This document shows, piece by piece, positions 55,501 through 63,703 of a stretch of 64,000 bases of DNA. The position numbers and the translations under genes are program-made. How positions within the stretch are numbered: the stretch's first letter is position 1; each line of letters begins with the position of its first letter. The notes under the pieces are model-generated. The model had not been told where the DNA came from, ran no database searches, and worked only from the letters and a program-made list of their open reading frames with translations. Source of the DNA: Luteolibacter sp. SL250 (GTDB taxonomy: Bacteria; Verrucomicrobiota; Verrucomicrobiia; Verrucomicrobiales; Akkermansiaceae); assembly GCF_026625605.1 (NCBI RefSeq), contig NZ_CP113054.1:2976001-3040000 (forward strand), in the 5' to 3' direction.

Positions 55501-58500
55501 GACGAAGAAGGTGTTTCCCGGTACCATGCTCCCCCGCCCCGGCCTGTTGCTGAACCGTTGGACGGAGAAGGATCTGGATCAGGACACACGGCAAGGCCAA
55601 GGCGGCGGCGAAGGGCGGGCGATGAGCGACTCGATGAAGCGCAAGGCGATCCCATCCTACGAAGGGGACGATGCCGAGGGTTCCAAGGCCCAATACCCAC
55701 CGGTACTGGATTTCCTCGCCACGCCTGCTTCCGTGAAATTCAACGTGAAGCCGGACGCCTCCGGCTGGATCCTCCTGCCGCTCGCGGACTTCGGGAAAGC
55801 CAGGTTCGTGAAGGTGCAGGTGGTGGACCGGCTGCATGACGAGGACACCGTGATCCTGCCCATCCAGGATGCGGAGGTGCCACTGCGCGACCGGCGGATC
55901 GCCCGTCCGCTGGATCCCGCAGCGCACCATCTGGCAACCCGCAGCGCCGCCGTGCTGACGAAGGACGCGGAGGCCGCCATCGAGAACCTGCTGGACGCGG
56001 AGTGGCGCGCCTTCACCACCCTGGAGGAGGCCCACCAATACCTCTATGGTGCGACCAATGACGACCGCCTGCGCGAGTTCGCCTTCCTCACGGAGTGGCC
56101 GCAGCTCGATGAAAAGAAGAAGCTCGAGATGCTGTCCGCCCACGCCTGCCATGAACTGCACCTGTTCCTGGCGCGGAAGGACAGGGCTTTCTTCGACAAG
56201 CACGTGAAACCCATGCTCGCGCAGAAGCCCGAGAAGGTGTTCATGGATGATCTGCTGCTGGAACGGGACCTGAAAGGCTACCTGCGCCCGTATGCGTGGC
56301 AGCGGTTGAACGCGGCGGAGAAAGCCCTGCTCGCCCGCGCCCTGCCGGAGGCCCGGGAGCGGGTGGCGCGGGAGCTATCCCTGCGCTGGCAACTGGAGGC
56401 CCCGTCCCCGGATATGGAGACGCAGCTTTTCACGCAGACTCTGAAGGGAACGGATCTGGCGATGATCGACAGCCTGGGCCTGGCCCGGGCGGATGTGGCT
56501 GGCGAAGACGAAAGCGCCGGTGTGGCCTACATCACCCAGAAGATGAAGACGATCGTCATTCCGGAGATCGACTTCGAGAACGTGACGGTGGAGGAAGCGG
56601 TGGACTTCCTGCGCCAGAAGGCCGTGGAGTTCGATACACTGGAGCTGGATCCAGCGAAGAAGGGGGTGAATTTCATCATCCGCCGCCCTCGGCCGGCCGC
56701 GCCCACCGCTCCTGCTACGGATGGCTCCACTCTGTCAGATGCACTCGCATTCGCCCAGGACCCCGGAACCATCCGTATCCCGCAGTTGCGTGTCCGCAAC
56801 GTGCCACTCCAGACGGCACTCCAGTACATCTGTGACGCGGCCAAGCTGCGTTTCATTGCCGACGACTTCTCCGTCACACTGGTTCCCGTGACTGAGATGG
56901 GAGAGGATTTATTCATGCGCACGTTCAGCGTGCCGACTGATTTGCTCCAGCAACTCGCCGGAGCGGCAGGGGGCAGCCCGAACAGTCCGAACGTGCCAAT
57001 CAGGGAACTGCTCATCGCAAACGGCATCTCCTTCGCCGAAGGCTCGAGTGTGACCATGCGGAGAAACATTCTGGTTGTGCGCAATACGCCGAGCGAACTG
57101 GAGAAAATCGAACAACTGACGGCGGTTCTCAGATCATCCGAAGCGCTGGAAGAGCAAACATTTTCTCCCGGAGCACTTCCGGAGATTGTTGATCCGTTCG
57201 TCGCACCTGCCCCTGCCGCCGCGCCGCAGGTGGATGGATTCGCAGCCGCCGCTCCGGCGGATCCTTTCGGGGGTGAAGTTTCCGGCTATGCGATGAGATC
57301 CCGCATCACGCCTCGACAACTTTTCCCGGAACGCACACGGATGTGGCGGGAGTCGAACTATTTCCGCAACACGGCGGCGACGGATGAAACGTTGATCCCG
57401 TTGAACCGCTTCTGGATCGACCTCGCGGCGTGGGATGGCAACGGCGCGTTCCTTTCCGCCCATTTCAATGCCTGCACGCACAATGCGAACGAGGCGCTGA
57501 TGTGCCTCGCGCTTCTCGACCTGCCCTTCAAGGCGGAGCGTCCGGAGGTGACCGTGGACGGCGGCTCGATGCGGGTGAAGGCGCGCGAGCCGATGCTGCT
57601 GTTCTACAAGGACACGAAACGCACGGAAAAGGTGGCGGAGGAATCCCCGCTGCTGGTCCGCCAGACCTACACCACGCTCGCGGAGCCGTTCCGCACTGTG
57701 GATGGCCGGAAGGTGGAAAACCCGGTCACCGGTGACTTCCGCCCGGGTGTTGCCTACCGTGCCTCGCTGGTGGTGACGAACCCCACCGGCACCGGCAGAC
57801 GGGTGGACCTGCTGGCACAGATCCCCGCCGGGGCCATCCCGCTCGGCGGGCATCCCCTCACCCTTTCCGCCACCAGCAACCTGAACCCGTATGGCGTGGT
57901 GATGAAGGAACTGCAGTTCTACTTTCCAGCGCCCGGGGAGTTCGCCACCTATCCGCTGCATGTGAGCGAAGACGGGACGGTGCTGGCGCACTCCGAAGCA
58001 CGCACGCTGCGCGTCACCGTGGACCCCGCCCCGCACGACGGAGCTTCATGGCTGGCCATCGCCGCGGACGGCACGCCGGAGCAGGTGCTGGAGCGGCTGC
58101 GGACGGAGAACCTGAATACGATCCGCCTCGATGCCATCCTCTGGCGGCTGCGGGACAAGGCGTTCTTCACCACCGTGGCCGGCATCCTCCGGGAGCGGCT
58201 GCATTTCTCCGCCGGGGTCGCCGCCTACGGATTCCTGCACCGGGATGCCGCCGTGATTCGGGATTTCCTGGAGAACGGCCGGATGATCGACACCACCGGA
58301 GACTGGCTGGACAGCCCATTGCTGGAGGTGCGCCCGCGCACCCACAGGGGCTGGGAGACCTATGAGTTTGATCCGCTGGTGAACGCCCGCATCCACCGCT
58401 TCGGCGATGAGTCGCGTCTCACCCATCCGGAGGCAAAGGCGCACTACCATGCTTTCCTCGACCAGCTCGCGTGGAAGCCCGCGCTGGACTCGACGGATCT

Positions 58501-59368
58501 GCTTTCCTTCTCCGCGTTCCTTTTCCTGCAGGACCGCATCGATGAGGCACTGGTGTATTTCGACCGTATTGACCCCGCTTCGTTGGCAGGCCGCATCCAC
58601 TATGACTACCTGAAGTGCGTGGCTCTCTTCCACCGCGAGAAGGCAGACGAGGCGAAGGTCATCGCCGCCGCGACACTACCCACCCTGCCGCCCGGCGTCT
58701 GGCGCGACCGCTACCAGGCGGTGGTGAGCCAGGCGGATGAGATCGCCGCGCTTGCCAAAGCACCCGTGCCCAAGGAAGAGGCGGGCGGAAAGGCCGCGCC
58801 GCAGCTTGATCTGGCGCCGTCCGGCGATGGCAGGTTGGTCCTGCGCCACCGTGCGCTGGACAAGGCCTCACTCCGTTTCTTCCGTGTGGACCTGGAGATC
58901 CTGTTCTCAAAAGACCCGTTCCTGCAGGGCGGCGAAGGCGGCAACGCCGAACCGGCCATCCTGCCCAACGCCACCCTCGACGTGCCGCTGGCCGCCGGAA
59001 CCACCGAAACCGGCGTGGACCTGCCCGCCGGGATGAAGGGCGGCAATGTCCTGATCTCCGCGGACTCCGGCAACACCCGCCTCCTGAAGGTGCTGGACTC
59101 CGGTGCGCTTGACATCCGCCGGCAGCCGCTGGAACGCACCATCCAGGTGCTGGACACCGCCGGACACCCGCTGCCGAAGACGTATGTGAAGGTCTATGCG
59201 GAAACCCGGAACGGAGAGATCAACTTCCACAAGGACGGCTACACCGACCTGCGCGGCAAGTTCGACTACCTGAGCCACACCGCCATCGACAGCTCCACCA
59301 TCAAGCGCATCGCCATCCTGACCAGCCACCCGGACAAAGGCGCGAGGATCGGGATCCATGAGCGGTGA
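52526..59368 (+). CDS. Giant exported protein, alpha-2-macroglobulin-like scaffold with secretin-type N-terminal module
   Basis: A 2280-residue exported protein. Signal peptide residues 1-18 (ALTCLMLATSCLHAG). Beta-sandwich MG-like regions follow, for example near 540-620 (GQTVRVLDEAGNAVAQASLKLG) and 740-860. Residues about 1333-1540 form a secretin N0/STN-like module (IVIPEIDFENVTVEEAVDFLRQ, GVNFIIRRP, LRVRNVPLQTALQYICDAAK, SVTMRRNILVVRNTPSELE), of the type found at the start of verrucomicrobial secretins. The rest resumes macroglobulin-like strands. No thioester CGEQ motif was seen. The start at 52526 begins the signal peptide; the upstream frame lies in the repeat. Confidence 0.75.
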   Translation: MRKALTCLMLATSCLHAGDEDTFLEKYADPATRMDALAELIPGSRNAYFHTALAHQLAGREEEFRQVMAEWKTATERKENPIENFGYEVLENRRLLLAYQRDPEGSVEGLILKLGLKFDHTRPDAAAEAETVPTRLDSAAISLEAFEEKARKSSPPSTAYQQYRGKRLMDELAGAADFDEAKVRWFLEHIPHPEHPAVTLLVDRSLGFQPPVKFGSMTAHEGMVFQQLDALLKLRPGLLSDEAFNTAYLAKMRPGAEVDFDRDRQAHAAHLQRCRDHAMKLPPALDSLKAHVLHHHLRLQAELGRMPKEDFLAYLALPRREDDLFPKGKQDAVPIGFSSDYEDATGCPSITDERPLLNLYLDHFLGVDDDAAAAFAPFIRTERLREMQARARLLAGAATGVWGSVLAPADFKALSEEAFIRFTPGAPQVVASGAQAALTLDLKNTPDLHIRIYELDLPSHLARTGGEPEVSMDLEGLVPHHERRVEYGHAPLQRHRETIALPELAGAGAWIVEFVSGQVSARSLVRKGQLTPFIQRTGTGQTVRVLDEAGNAVAQASLKLGNETFSADAAGLITIPDAPDQAVTDGVLQVGKLAAEVALEPRTEKLDLDAAFHLEREQLLADREAKLQLRVHLTNHGHAIALERIKEPALVMKAELLGGITTERVVAQDLKLAERMEIPFQVPADLLKLTFTLRGSVDPLTGGDTVKLEETYSYSLNGALTGNGISTAFFSPIPGGHRLEIRGRNGEPLPSRRVRLQLMREGFKVDVQSNVRTDASGRVDLGALDGITMVVATGGDIASTAYEPARRNLTSRRHLQVEAGKKIVFPQEHAANAPDRSVLSLVEVLDDGPLRDHFDKLWVDDGRIHLRGLPPGDHVFTQNGMESTISVSAGTRKEDLLVSPARILPVEDGAQAFIASATVQDGQVAIRVRDHTPETSITLSGGLFSHSGWHPGDASEPFSAPLADGVMPGIAACGYLTDRRLDDEIRYIFDRRTKKVFPGTMLPRPGLLLNRWTEKDLDQDTRQGQGGGEGRAMSDSMKRKAIPSYEGDDAEGSKAQYPPVLDFLATPASVKFNVKPDASGWILLPLADFGKARFVKVQVVDRLHDEDTVILPIQDAEVPLRDRRIARPLDPAAHHLATRSAAVLTKDAEAAIENLLDAEWRAFTTLEEAHQYLYGATNDDRLREFAFLTEWPQLDEKKKLEMLSAHACHELHLFLARKDRAFFDKHVKPMLAQKPEKVFMDDLLLERDLKGYLRPYAWQRLNAAEKALLARALPEARERVARELSLRWQLEAPSPDMETQLFTQTLKGTDLAMIDSLGLARADVAGEDESAGVAYITQKMKTIVIPEIDFENVTVEEAVDFLRQKAVEFDTLELDPAKKGVNFIIRRPRPAAPTAPATDGSTLSDALAFAQDPGTIRIPQLRVRNVPLQTALQYICDAAKLRFIADDFSVTLVPVTEMGEDLFMRTFSVPTDLLQQLAGAAGGSPNSPNVPIRELLIANGISFAEGSSVTMRRNILVVRNTPSELEKIEQLTAVLRSSEALEEQTFSPGALPEIVDPFVAPAPAAAPQVDGFAAAAPADPFGGEVSGYAMRSRITPRQLFPERTRMWRESNYFRNTAATDETLIPLNRFWIDLAAWDGNGAFLSAHFNACTHNANEALMCLALLDLPFKAERPEVTVDGGSMRVKAREPMLLFYKDTKRTEKVAEESPLLVRQTYTTLAEPFRTVDGRKVENPVTGDFRPGVAYRASLVVTNPTGTGRRVDLLAQIPAGAIPLGGHPLTLSATSNLNPYGVVMKELQFYFPAPGEFATYPLHVSEDGTVLAHSEARTLRVTVDPAPHDGASWLAIAADGTPEQVLERLRTENLNTIRLDAILWRLRDKAFFTTVAGILRERLHFSAGVAAYGFLHRDAAVIRDFLENGRMIDTTGDWLDSPLLEVRPRTHRGWETYEFDPLVNARIHRFGDESRLTHPEAKAHYHAFLDQLAWKPALDSTDLLSFSAFLFLQDRIDEALVYFDRIDPASLAGRIHYDYLKCVALFHREKADEAKVIAAATLPTLPPGVWRDRYQAVVSQADEIAALAKAPVPKEEAGGKAAPQLDLAPSGDGRLVLRHRALDKASLRFFRVDLEILFSKDPFLQGGEGGNAEPAILPNATLDVPLAAGTTETGVDLPAGMKGGNVLISADSGNTRLLKVLDSGALDIRRQPLERTIQVLDTAGHPLPKTYVKVYAETRNGEINFHKDGYTDLRGKFDYLSHTAIDSSTIKRIAILTSHPDKGARIGIHER

Positions 59369-59386
59369 GTGGTTAACACTGCAACC

Positions 59387-59577
59387 GAGTAAGGAGGGTG
59401 GACATTGCGGCTGCGCCGCTATGTCCGCTTCGCTCCCGTTCCTGTCCACCGGCGGCATTGGCGAATCATCAAAGGATTCACCATGAAGTTGAAAAGGGCT
59501 TAAAGGAAGGATGAAGGGGAGAATCTGTTAGGGAATACCTTTGCTGATGGGTTCCCATTGCAGCCGGAGGACAGGAG
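59387..59577 (-). repeat. Right (inverted) copy of the palindromic repeat, interrupted by the IS
   Basis: Reading in reverse complement this stretch contains CTCCTGTCCTCCGGCTGC, GATTCGCCAATGCCGCCGG and CACCCTCCTTACTC, the same blocks and order as the left copy. It carries extra hairpins, including GACAT-GCGGC...GCCGC-ATGTC (59401-59425). Its outer palindrome continues beyond the IS at 60829-60844. Confidence 0.8.
59574..59577 (+). repeat. Target-site duplication, left
   Basis: GGAG, identical to 60829-60832, directly before the IS. Removing the IS and one copy restores the perfect 20-base palindrome. Confidence 0.8.
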
Positions 59578-59612
59578 TGAGGTGCAACCCTAAATTGGAC
59601 CACTGGTGTCCT

Positions 59613-60413
59613 TCATTTCTGTCTCTGGAATCGGGCTTCGAATTGGTTGGGACTGAGGTATCCGATCGACGAATGGAGCCGCCTCGGATTGTAGAAGGCA
59701 TCGATGTAGCTGAAGATCTTCTGCCGCGCCTCATCCAGATTCCTGAAGATTTCCTCCTCCGCCATTTCCGCTTTGAGGGTACCCATGAAGGATTCGGTCC
59801 TGGCGTTGTCGTAGGGATTGGCCAGCCGCGACATGCTCTGTCGCAGGCCTGATCCGGCAAGCATCGCCCTGAACGCGGTGCTCGAATACTGGCTGCCCCG
59901 GTCGCTGTGGAAAATGGTGGAAACGATCTTCCTGCGGCTCTGGAGCGCCTGCCGCAGGGCATCGGTGACCAACGCGCGGTCGATGGAGCGTGACAGGCTC
60001 CAGCCGATGATCCGGCGTGACCACAGGTCGATGACCACGGCGAGGTAGAGCCAACCCTCACGGCTCGGGATGAAGGTGATGTCCCCGGCCCAGACCTGGT
60101 CGGGAGCCTGGGGTGGCGGCAGTTTGGCAAGCAGGTTGGCACAGGGATGGGAGGCCTTGCCATCGCTGGTCTTCGGGGTGAAGCGCCGGCGCTGGATGGC
60201 GTGGAGACCTTGCCGGCGCATCATCCTGCGCGCCCGCTGCCAGCCGCAGGAGACGCCACGATTGGCCAATTCGCAGGCGATCCGGCGGTAGCCGTAGCAG
60301 CGGCGGTTGGCGTGGAAGATGGTGCTGATGAGGGCGGCGAGTTCCTGATCCGGCCAGGGTTGCGCGGGAGGACGGGGCTTGTGGTGATAGGTGCTGCGCG
60401 GCAAACCCAGCAC
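59613..60413 (-). CDS. IS3-family transposase OrfB (DDE catalytic subunit)
   Basis: A 266-residue frame, from a GTG, with HTH_21-like QELAALISTIFHANRRCYGYRRI and the rve integrase core. The DDE residues are Asp111 (WAGDITFIP), Asp171 (HSDRGSQY) and Glu207 (DNARTESFMGTLKAE), giving DD(35)E spacing typical of IS3-family enzymes. The frame is open upstream through the slippery site at 60512-60518, so the real transposase is probably the OrfAB fusion made by a -1 frameshift. Confidence 0.93.
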   Translation of the reverse strand: MLGLPRSTYHHKPRPPAQPWPDQELAALISTIFHANRRCYGYRRIACELANRGVSCGWQRARRMMRRQGLHAIQRRRFTPKTSDGKASHPCANLLAKLPPPQAPDQVWAGDITFIPSREGWLYLAVVIDLWSRRIIGWSLSRSIDRALVTDALRQALQSRRKIVSTIFHSDRGSQYSSTAFRAMLAGSGLRQSMSRLANPYDNARTESFMGTLKAEMAEEEIFRNLDEARQKIFSYIDAFYNPRRLHSSIGYLSPNQFEARFQRQK

Positions 60414-60463
60414 CGAGCAGATCCTGCGCAGGCTGGCCCCGCTGCTTTCCCGCAGCTCCTTGA

Positions 60464-60760
60464 TCAGCGTTCTGGATCGGGTGGAACAGAGGAGCCCAGG
60501 ATCGCGGAGGCTTTTTTTAAAATGTCGTTCTCCTGGGTGAGGCGGGCCAGTTCGCGGCGGACCGCCTGCAACTCGGAAACCAAGGCGGCTTCCTTTTGCG
60601 GGGAGGTGGGGCGCGGGGCGGGCTTCCGTGCCTTGTCGCGCCAGCGGTAGAGGGCGCTGCGCGCCACGCCGAGCTGGCGGGACACCTCGGTGACCGATCC
60701 ACAGGCGTCGATCAAGGCAACGGCACGGATCATGAACTCATCACTATACTGGGCACTCAT
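60464..60760 (-). CDS. IS3-family transposase OrfA (helix-turn-helix subunit)
   Basis: A 98-residue protein with a HTH_Tnp_1 domain (YSDEFMIRAVALIDACGSVTEVSRQLGVARSALYRW) followed by a leucine-zipper-like helix (AVRRELARLTQENDILKKAS). It binds the IS ends. The start MSAQYSDEF fits the family. Confidence 0.92.
   Translation of the reverse strand: MSAQYSDEFMIRAVALIDACGSVTEVSRQLGVARSALYRWRDKARKPAPRPTSPQKEAALVSELQAVRRELARLTQENDILKKASAILGSSVPPDPER
60511..60518 (-). promoter_or_regulatory. Programmed -1 frameshift slippery sequence
   Basis: On the reverse strand A AAA AAA G lies inside orfA at the codons for Lys-Lys-Ala. A -1 shift here enters the orfB frame with no stop before its conserved core. 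Confidence 0.75.
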
Positions 60761-60828
60761 GGGGATGGTTGGTTCTGACTGTCCTCTATTCTCCGGGGAC
60801 AAATGGTCCAACCATTTAACTCACCTCA

Positions 60829-60832
60829 GGAG
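60829..60832 (+). repeat. Target-site duplication, right
   Basis: GGAG directly after the IS, followed by TGTCCTCC, the second arm of the interrupted palindrome. Confidence 0.8.
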
Positions 60833-60840
60833 TGTCCTCC

Positions 60841-63330
60841 TTACTTCAGAAACACCTCGCGGGGCTTCGCGCCTTCGCCGGGGCCGACGACGCCGCGTTG
60901 CTCCAGGATGTCCACCATCCGCGCGGCACGGGTATAGCCCAGCCGCAGGCGGCGCTGGAGGAGGGACGTGCTGGCTTTCTTCTCCTGCCGCACCACTTCG
61001 ATGCACTTCATGATCAGCTCCTCATCCGCGTCGGAGACTTCTTCCCCCTCCTCGTCGTCGGAGGAGTTGATGGAGGCGTTGATGTCGATGTCGAAGGTGG
61101 GCGAGCCCTGGGCTGCGCAGTGATCGACGATGCGCTCCACCTCCGCGTCGGAAACGAAGGCACCTTGGGAACGTTCCAGTTTCGCGGATCCCGGTGGCAG
61201 GAACAGCATGTCCCCCTTACCCACCAGCTTGTCCGCGCCCTTGGTGTCCAGGATGACGCGTGAGTCCAGTGCGGAGGAAACCTGGAAGGCGATCCTGCAC
61301 GGGATGTTCGCCTTGATGATGCCGGTGACCACATCCGCCCGAGGCGTCTGCGTGGCGATGATGAGGTGGATGCCCGCCGCACGCGCCTTCTGGGCGATCC
61401 GCGCGATGCACATCTCCACATCCGCCGGGGCGGTCTGCATGAGGTCGGCAAGCTCGTCGATGAGCACGACAATGTAGGGGAAGCGATCCGGGATCTGCTC
61501 CTCGGCGATCTCCAGTTCATCGTCATCCGCTTCCGGACCAAGGTCGCCTTCGCCCATGGAGGCGACGATGGCGTCAAGCTCCTCGTCGCTGATGGTCGGC
61601 TCCTGCGGCTCCGGTTCTTCCTCTTCCTTCGGGGTCTCCGTCTTATCCGGGCGCGGACGGTTGTTGAAGCTGTCGAAGTTCCGCACGCCTTCCTTGGCGA
61701 AGATGCGGTAGCGCTTCTCCATCTCGTTCACCACCCACTTCAGCGCGGCGACGGTCTTCTTCGGATCCGTGACAACGGGGACGATGAGGTGGGGCAGCTT
61801 GTTGTACATCTGCATCTCGACCACTTTCGGGTCCACCATGATGAACCGCAGTTCATCCGGCCCGAACTTGAACAGCATGGAGGCGATGATGGAGTTGATA
61901 CAGACGGACTTTCCGGAACCCGTCGCCCCCGCCACCAGCAGGTGGGGCATGGCGGCCAGGTCACCGATGACCGTCTTGCCATAGACGTCTTTGCCGAGAG
62001 CCAGCGGGATCTTCTTCTTCGCGGAGCGGAACTCCGGATCATGCAGCAGTTCATGCAGCGGCACCGCGACCTTCTGGTTGTTCGCCAGCTCGATGCCGAC
62101 AGTGTCCTTGCCCGGGATGGGAGCCAGGATGTTGATGCGCTCCGCACGGGTGGCGCGGGCGATGTCCGCCTCAAGCTGGGAAATGCGCGAGACCCTCAGA
62201 CCGGTGGAGGGATAAATCTCGTAGCGGGTGATCGTGGGGCCACGGGTGATGTCGCCCGGGCTGACCTCGATGCCGAACGCCTTGAGCGTTTCCACGATGG
62301 TGCGCTGGGTATCCAGCATCTCCTCCCGGTGGTCCTCCGTGGACTCCTCCATCTCGACCGCGTCCAGCAGGTCGAAGCCCGGAAGCTCGTAGTCCTCGAA
62401 TTCGTTGACGGAAAGGAACTGGTGCCCGGAGGGCTTCTTGCGCTCAAAGGGCTTCGCCCCAGGCTGCATCGACTCCACGCCCGCCCTGCGCTGGGAGGCG
62501 TCGATGATCTGGGGAGTGGGGGTTTCCCGCAGGCCGAGCATGGGCTGTGGATCCGGCTCCGGCACCTTCGCATCCGCAGCGACCTTCGCCGCCTCACGGT
62601 CCTTTCGGCGCTGCTCCCGCTGCCGTTCCCGCTCCGCCAGCATCTCCGCCTCGCGAGCGGCGATCTTTCCGGCCTCCCCACGCTGCATCCGCCATTCCGC
62701 GTGGCGCTTCCGGAGCTGGTGGTAGCAGGCTTTGACGAACCGGATGGGGTGCTGGCCGGTCAGCAGCAACAACGAAACCAAATAAGCGCCGAGCGAGACG
62801 ATGATGGTTCCCGCACGCGCGATCACCATCGAGAGGACGCCGACAGGCTTTCCATCCTCCCCCACCCCGCCAAGAAGTTTACCGATCACCCCGCCGGGTC
62901 CGGGCAGATGGCAGCGCGCCGCCCATTCGTCGAAGAAAATATTGGAAGCCGCCAGGAACGCGGCGCCGGAGACCAACAGTACCGCGAAACCAATCACCGG
63001 ACGCGGCCACAGCTTTCCATCAAAAGCGACCTTCACGACGCCGAACCAGATCAACCCCACCGGCAGCAGGTAGCTGGCCGCGCCGAACAGGATGATCTGG
63101 AGAAAGCCGAGCAGTCCTCCCACCGGTCCGATGAGATTCGTCCCGTCGCCGCCGTTCTTATCCGCGAATGCCTCAAGGAACCACCGTGGCGGCAGGTCCG
63201 ATGGCGAGTAAGATACCAACGACAACAGCAGCAACAGACCAAGGAATATCAGAACGATGCCAGTGATCTCGTTCGACCACTTGCTCGGCTCCGGCTGCTC
63301 ACCTCGCTTTTTATTCTCGCTGCTTCCCAT
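60841..63330 (-). CDS. ftsK: DNA translocase FtsK/SpoIIIE
   Basis: An 829-residue septal DNA pump. Four N-terminal membrane helices lie between residues 24 and 190, followed by a charged linker. The motor has Walker A VAGATGSGKSVC near residue 473 and Walker B VVLIDELADLM, then the GTHLIIATQTPR-like HLIIATQTPRADVV. The C-terminal gamma winged helix (LQRRLRLGYTRAARMVDILE) recognises KOPS-like sequences. An acidic insertion (about residues 565-610, EEEEPEPQEP) in the motor is unusual. Its last codons touch the remains of the palindromic repeat. Confidence 0.96.
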   Translation of the reverse strand: MGSSENKKRGEQPEPSKWSNEITGIVLIFLGLLLLLSLVSYSPSDLPPRWFLEAFADKNGGDGTNLIGPVGGLLGFLQIILFGAASYLLPVGLIWFGVVKVAFDGKLWPRPVIGFAVLLVSGAAFLAASNIFFDEWAARCHLPGPGGVIGKLLGGVGEDGKPVGVLSMVIARAGTIIVSLGAYLVSLLLLTGQHPIRFVKACYHQLRKRHAEWRMQRGEAGKIAAREAEMLAERERQREQRRKDREAAKVAADAKVPEPDPQPMLGLRETPTPQIIDASQRRAGVESMQPGAKPFERKKPSGHQFLSVNEFEDYELPGFDLLDAVEMEESTEDHREEMLDTQRTIVETLKAFGIEVSPGDITRGPTITRYEIYPSTGLRVSRISQLEADIARATRAERINILAPIPGKDTVGIELANNQKVAVPLHELLHDPEFRSAKKKIPLALGKDVYGKTVIGDLAAMPHLLVAGATGSGKSVCINSIIASMLFKFGPDELRFIMVDPKVVEMQMYNKLPHLIVPVVTDPKKTVAALKWVVNEMEKRYRIFAKEGVRNFDSFNNRPRPDKTETPKEEEEPEPQEPTISDEELDAIVASMGEGDLGPEADDDELEIAEEQIPDRFPYIVVLIDELADLMQTAPADVEMCIARIAQKARAAGIHLIIATQTPRADVVTGIIKANIPCRIAFQVSSALDSRVILDTKGADKLVGKGDMLFLPPGSAKLERSQGAFVSDAEVERIVDHCAAQGSPTFDIDINASINSSDDEEGEEVSDADEELIMKCIEVVRQEKKASTSLLQRRLRLGYTRAARMVDILEQRGVVGPGEGAKPREVFLK

Positions 63331-63651
63331 GGGGGGTTCCTGCGGGAATCATCCCCCGATACCCGGCATCCCGCAAGATTGTTTTACCGGGGCTGGAATT
63401 CAGGAAAACCTAAGCGATTTGCCCAGAAACGGCAGTCGTCGAACGAGCGAGCGCATCCACCCCATCCGGCCTGGTGCCTGTGATCGGCGGCTGATCGCGG
63501 AAGTGATGGAAAGCGCCATGTGAGGGTCAGAAAAGATCGTCTGTGTTTTCATAGCGGTCGGGATTGCCAACCGGACATCGCTTGAACCATGCCAATCCCC
63601 CGGCCCAGCAGGCAGAGGCAGTTATCTAACAGAACCTCCGGGATGGAATGT
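63331..63651. other. Gene-free stretch upstream of ftsK
   Basis: This stretch should hold the ftsK promoter and its 5' leader. No gene, RNA or clear promoter was recognised. Confidence 0.4.
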
Positions 63652-63693
63652 CATTCCGCGCCGTGCGGCGTTCAATTTGCACGGCGGGGAATG
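63652..63693 (-). terminator. Hairpin after the partial reverse-strand gene
   Basis: CATTCC-G-CGCCGTGC (63652-63666) pairs with GCACGGCG-G-GGAATG (63679-63693) with one G-G mismatch. It lies 10 bases beyond the stop of the gene at the right edge. No T-run follows, so termination is likely but not certain. Confidence 0.5.
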
Positions 63694-63703
63694 CCCGGGG
63701 GGG

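Larger units (their letters stand above)
59578..60828 (-). mobile_element. IS3-family insertion sequence, complete
   Basis: A 1251-bp element with ends TGAGGTG...CACCTCA. The terminal inverted repeats match at positions 1-7 and 18-25 of 25 (TGAGGTG and TTGGACCA). It is flanked by GGAG on both sides and encodes two reverse-strand, overlapping-frame genes, orfA and orfB, joined by a slippery A7G. All parts look intact, so it may be active. It lies 12 bases after the stop of ftsK and in the repeat downstream of the giant gene. Confidence 0.92.

Noticed and set aside
52526..59368. Reading the giant gene as two or more genes
   Set aside because: The frame is continuous for 2280 codons with consistent codon usage and no internal stop.
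61366..63483. A 705-codon forward frame opposite ftsK
   Set aside because: ftsK is complete with all motor motifs on the other strand, and this translation shows only Arg/His/Gly-rich shadow composition.
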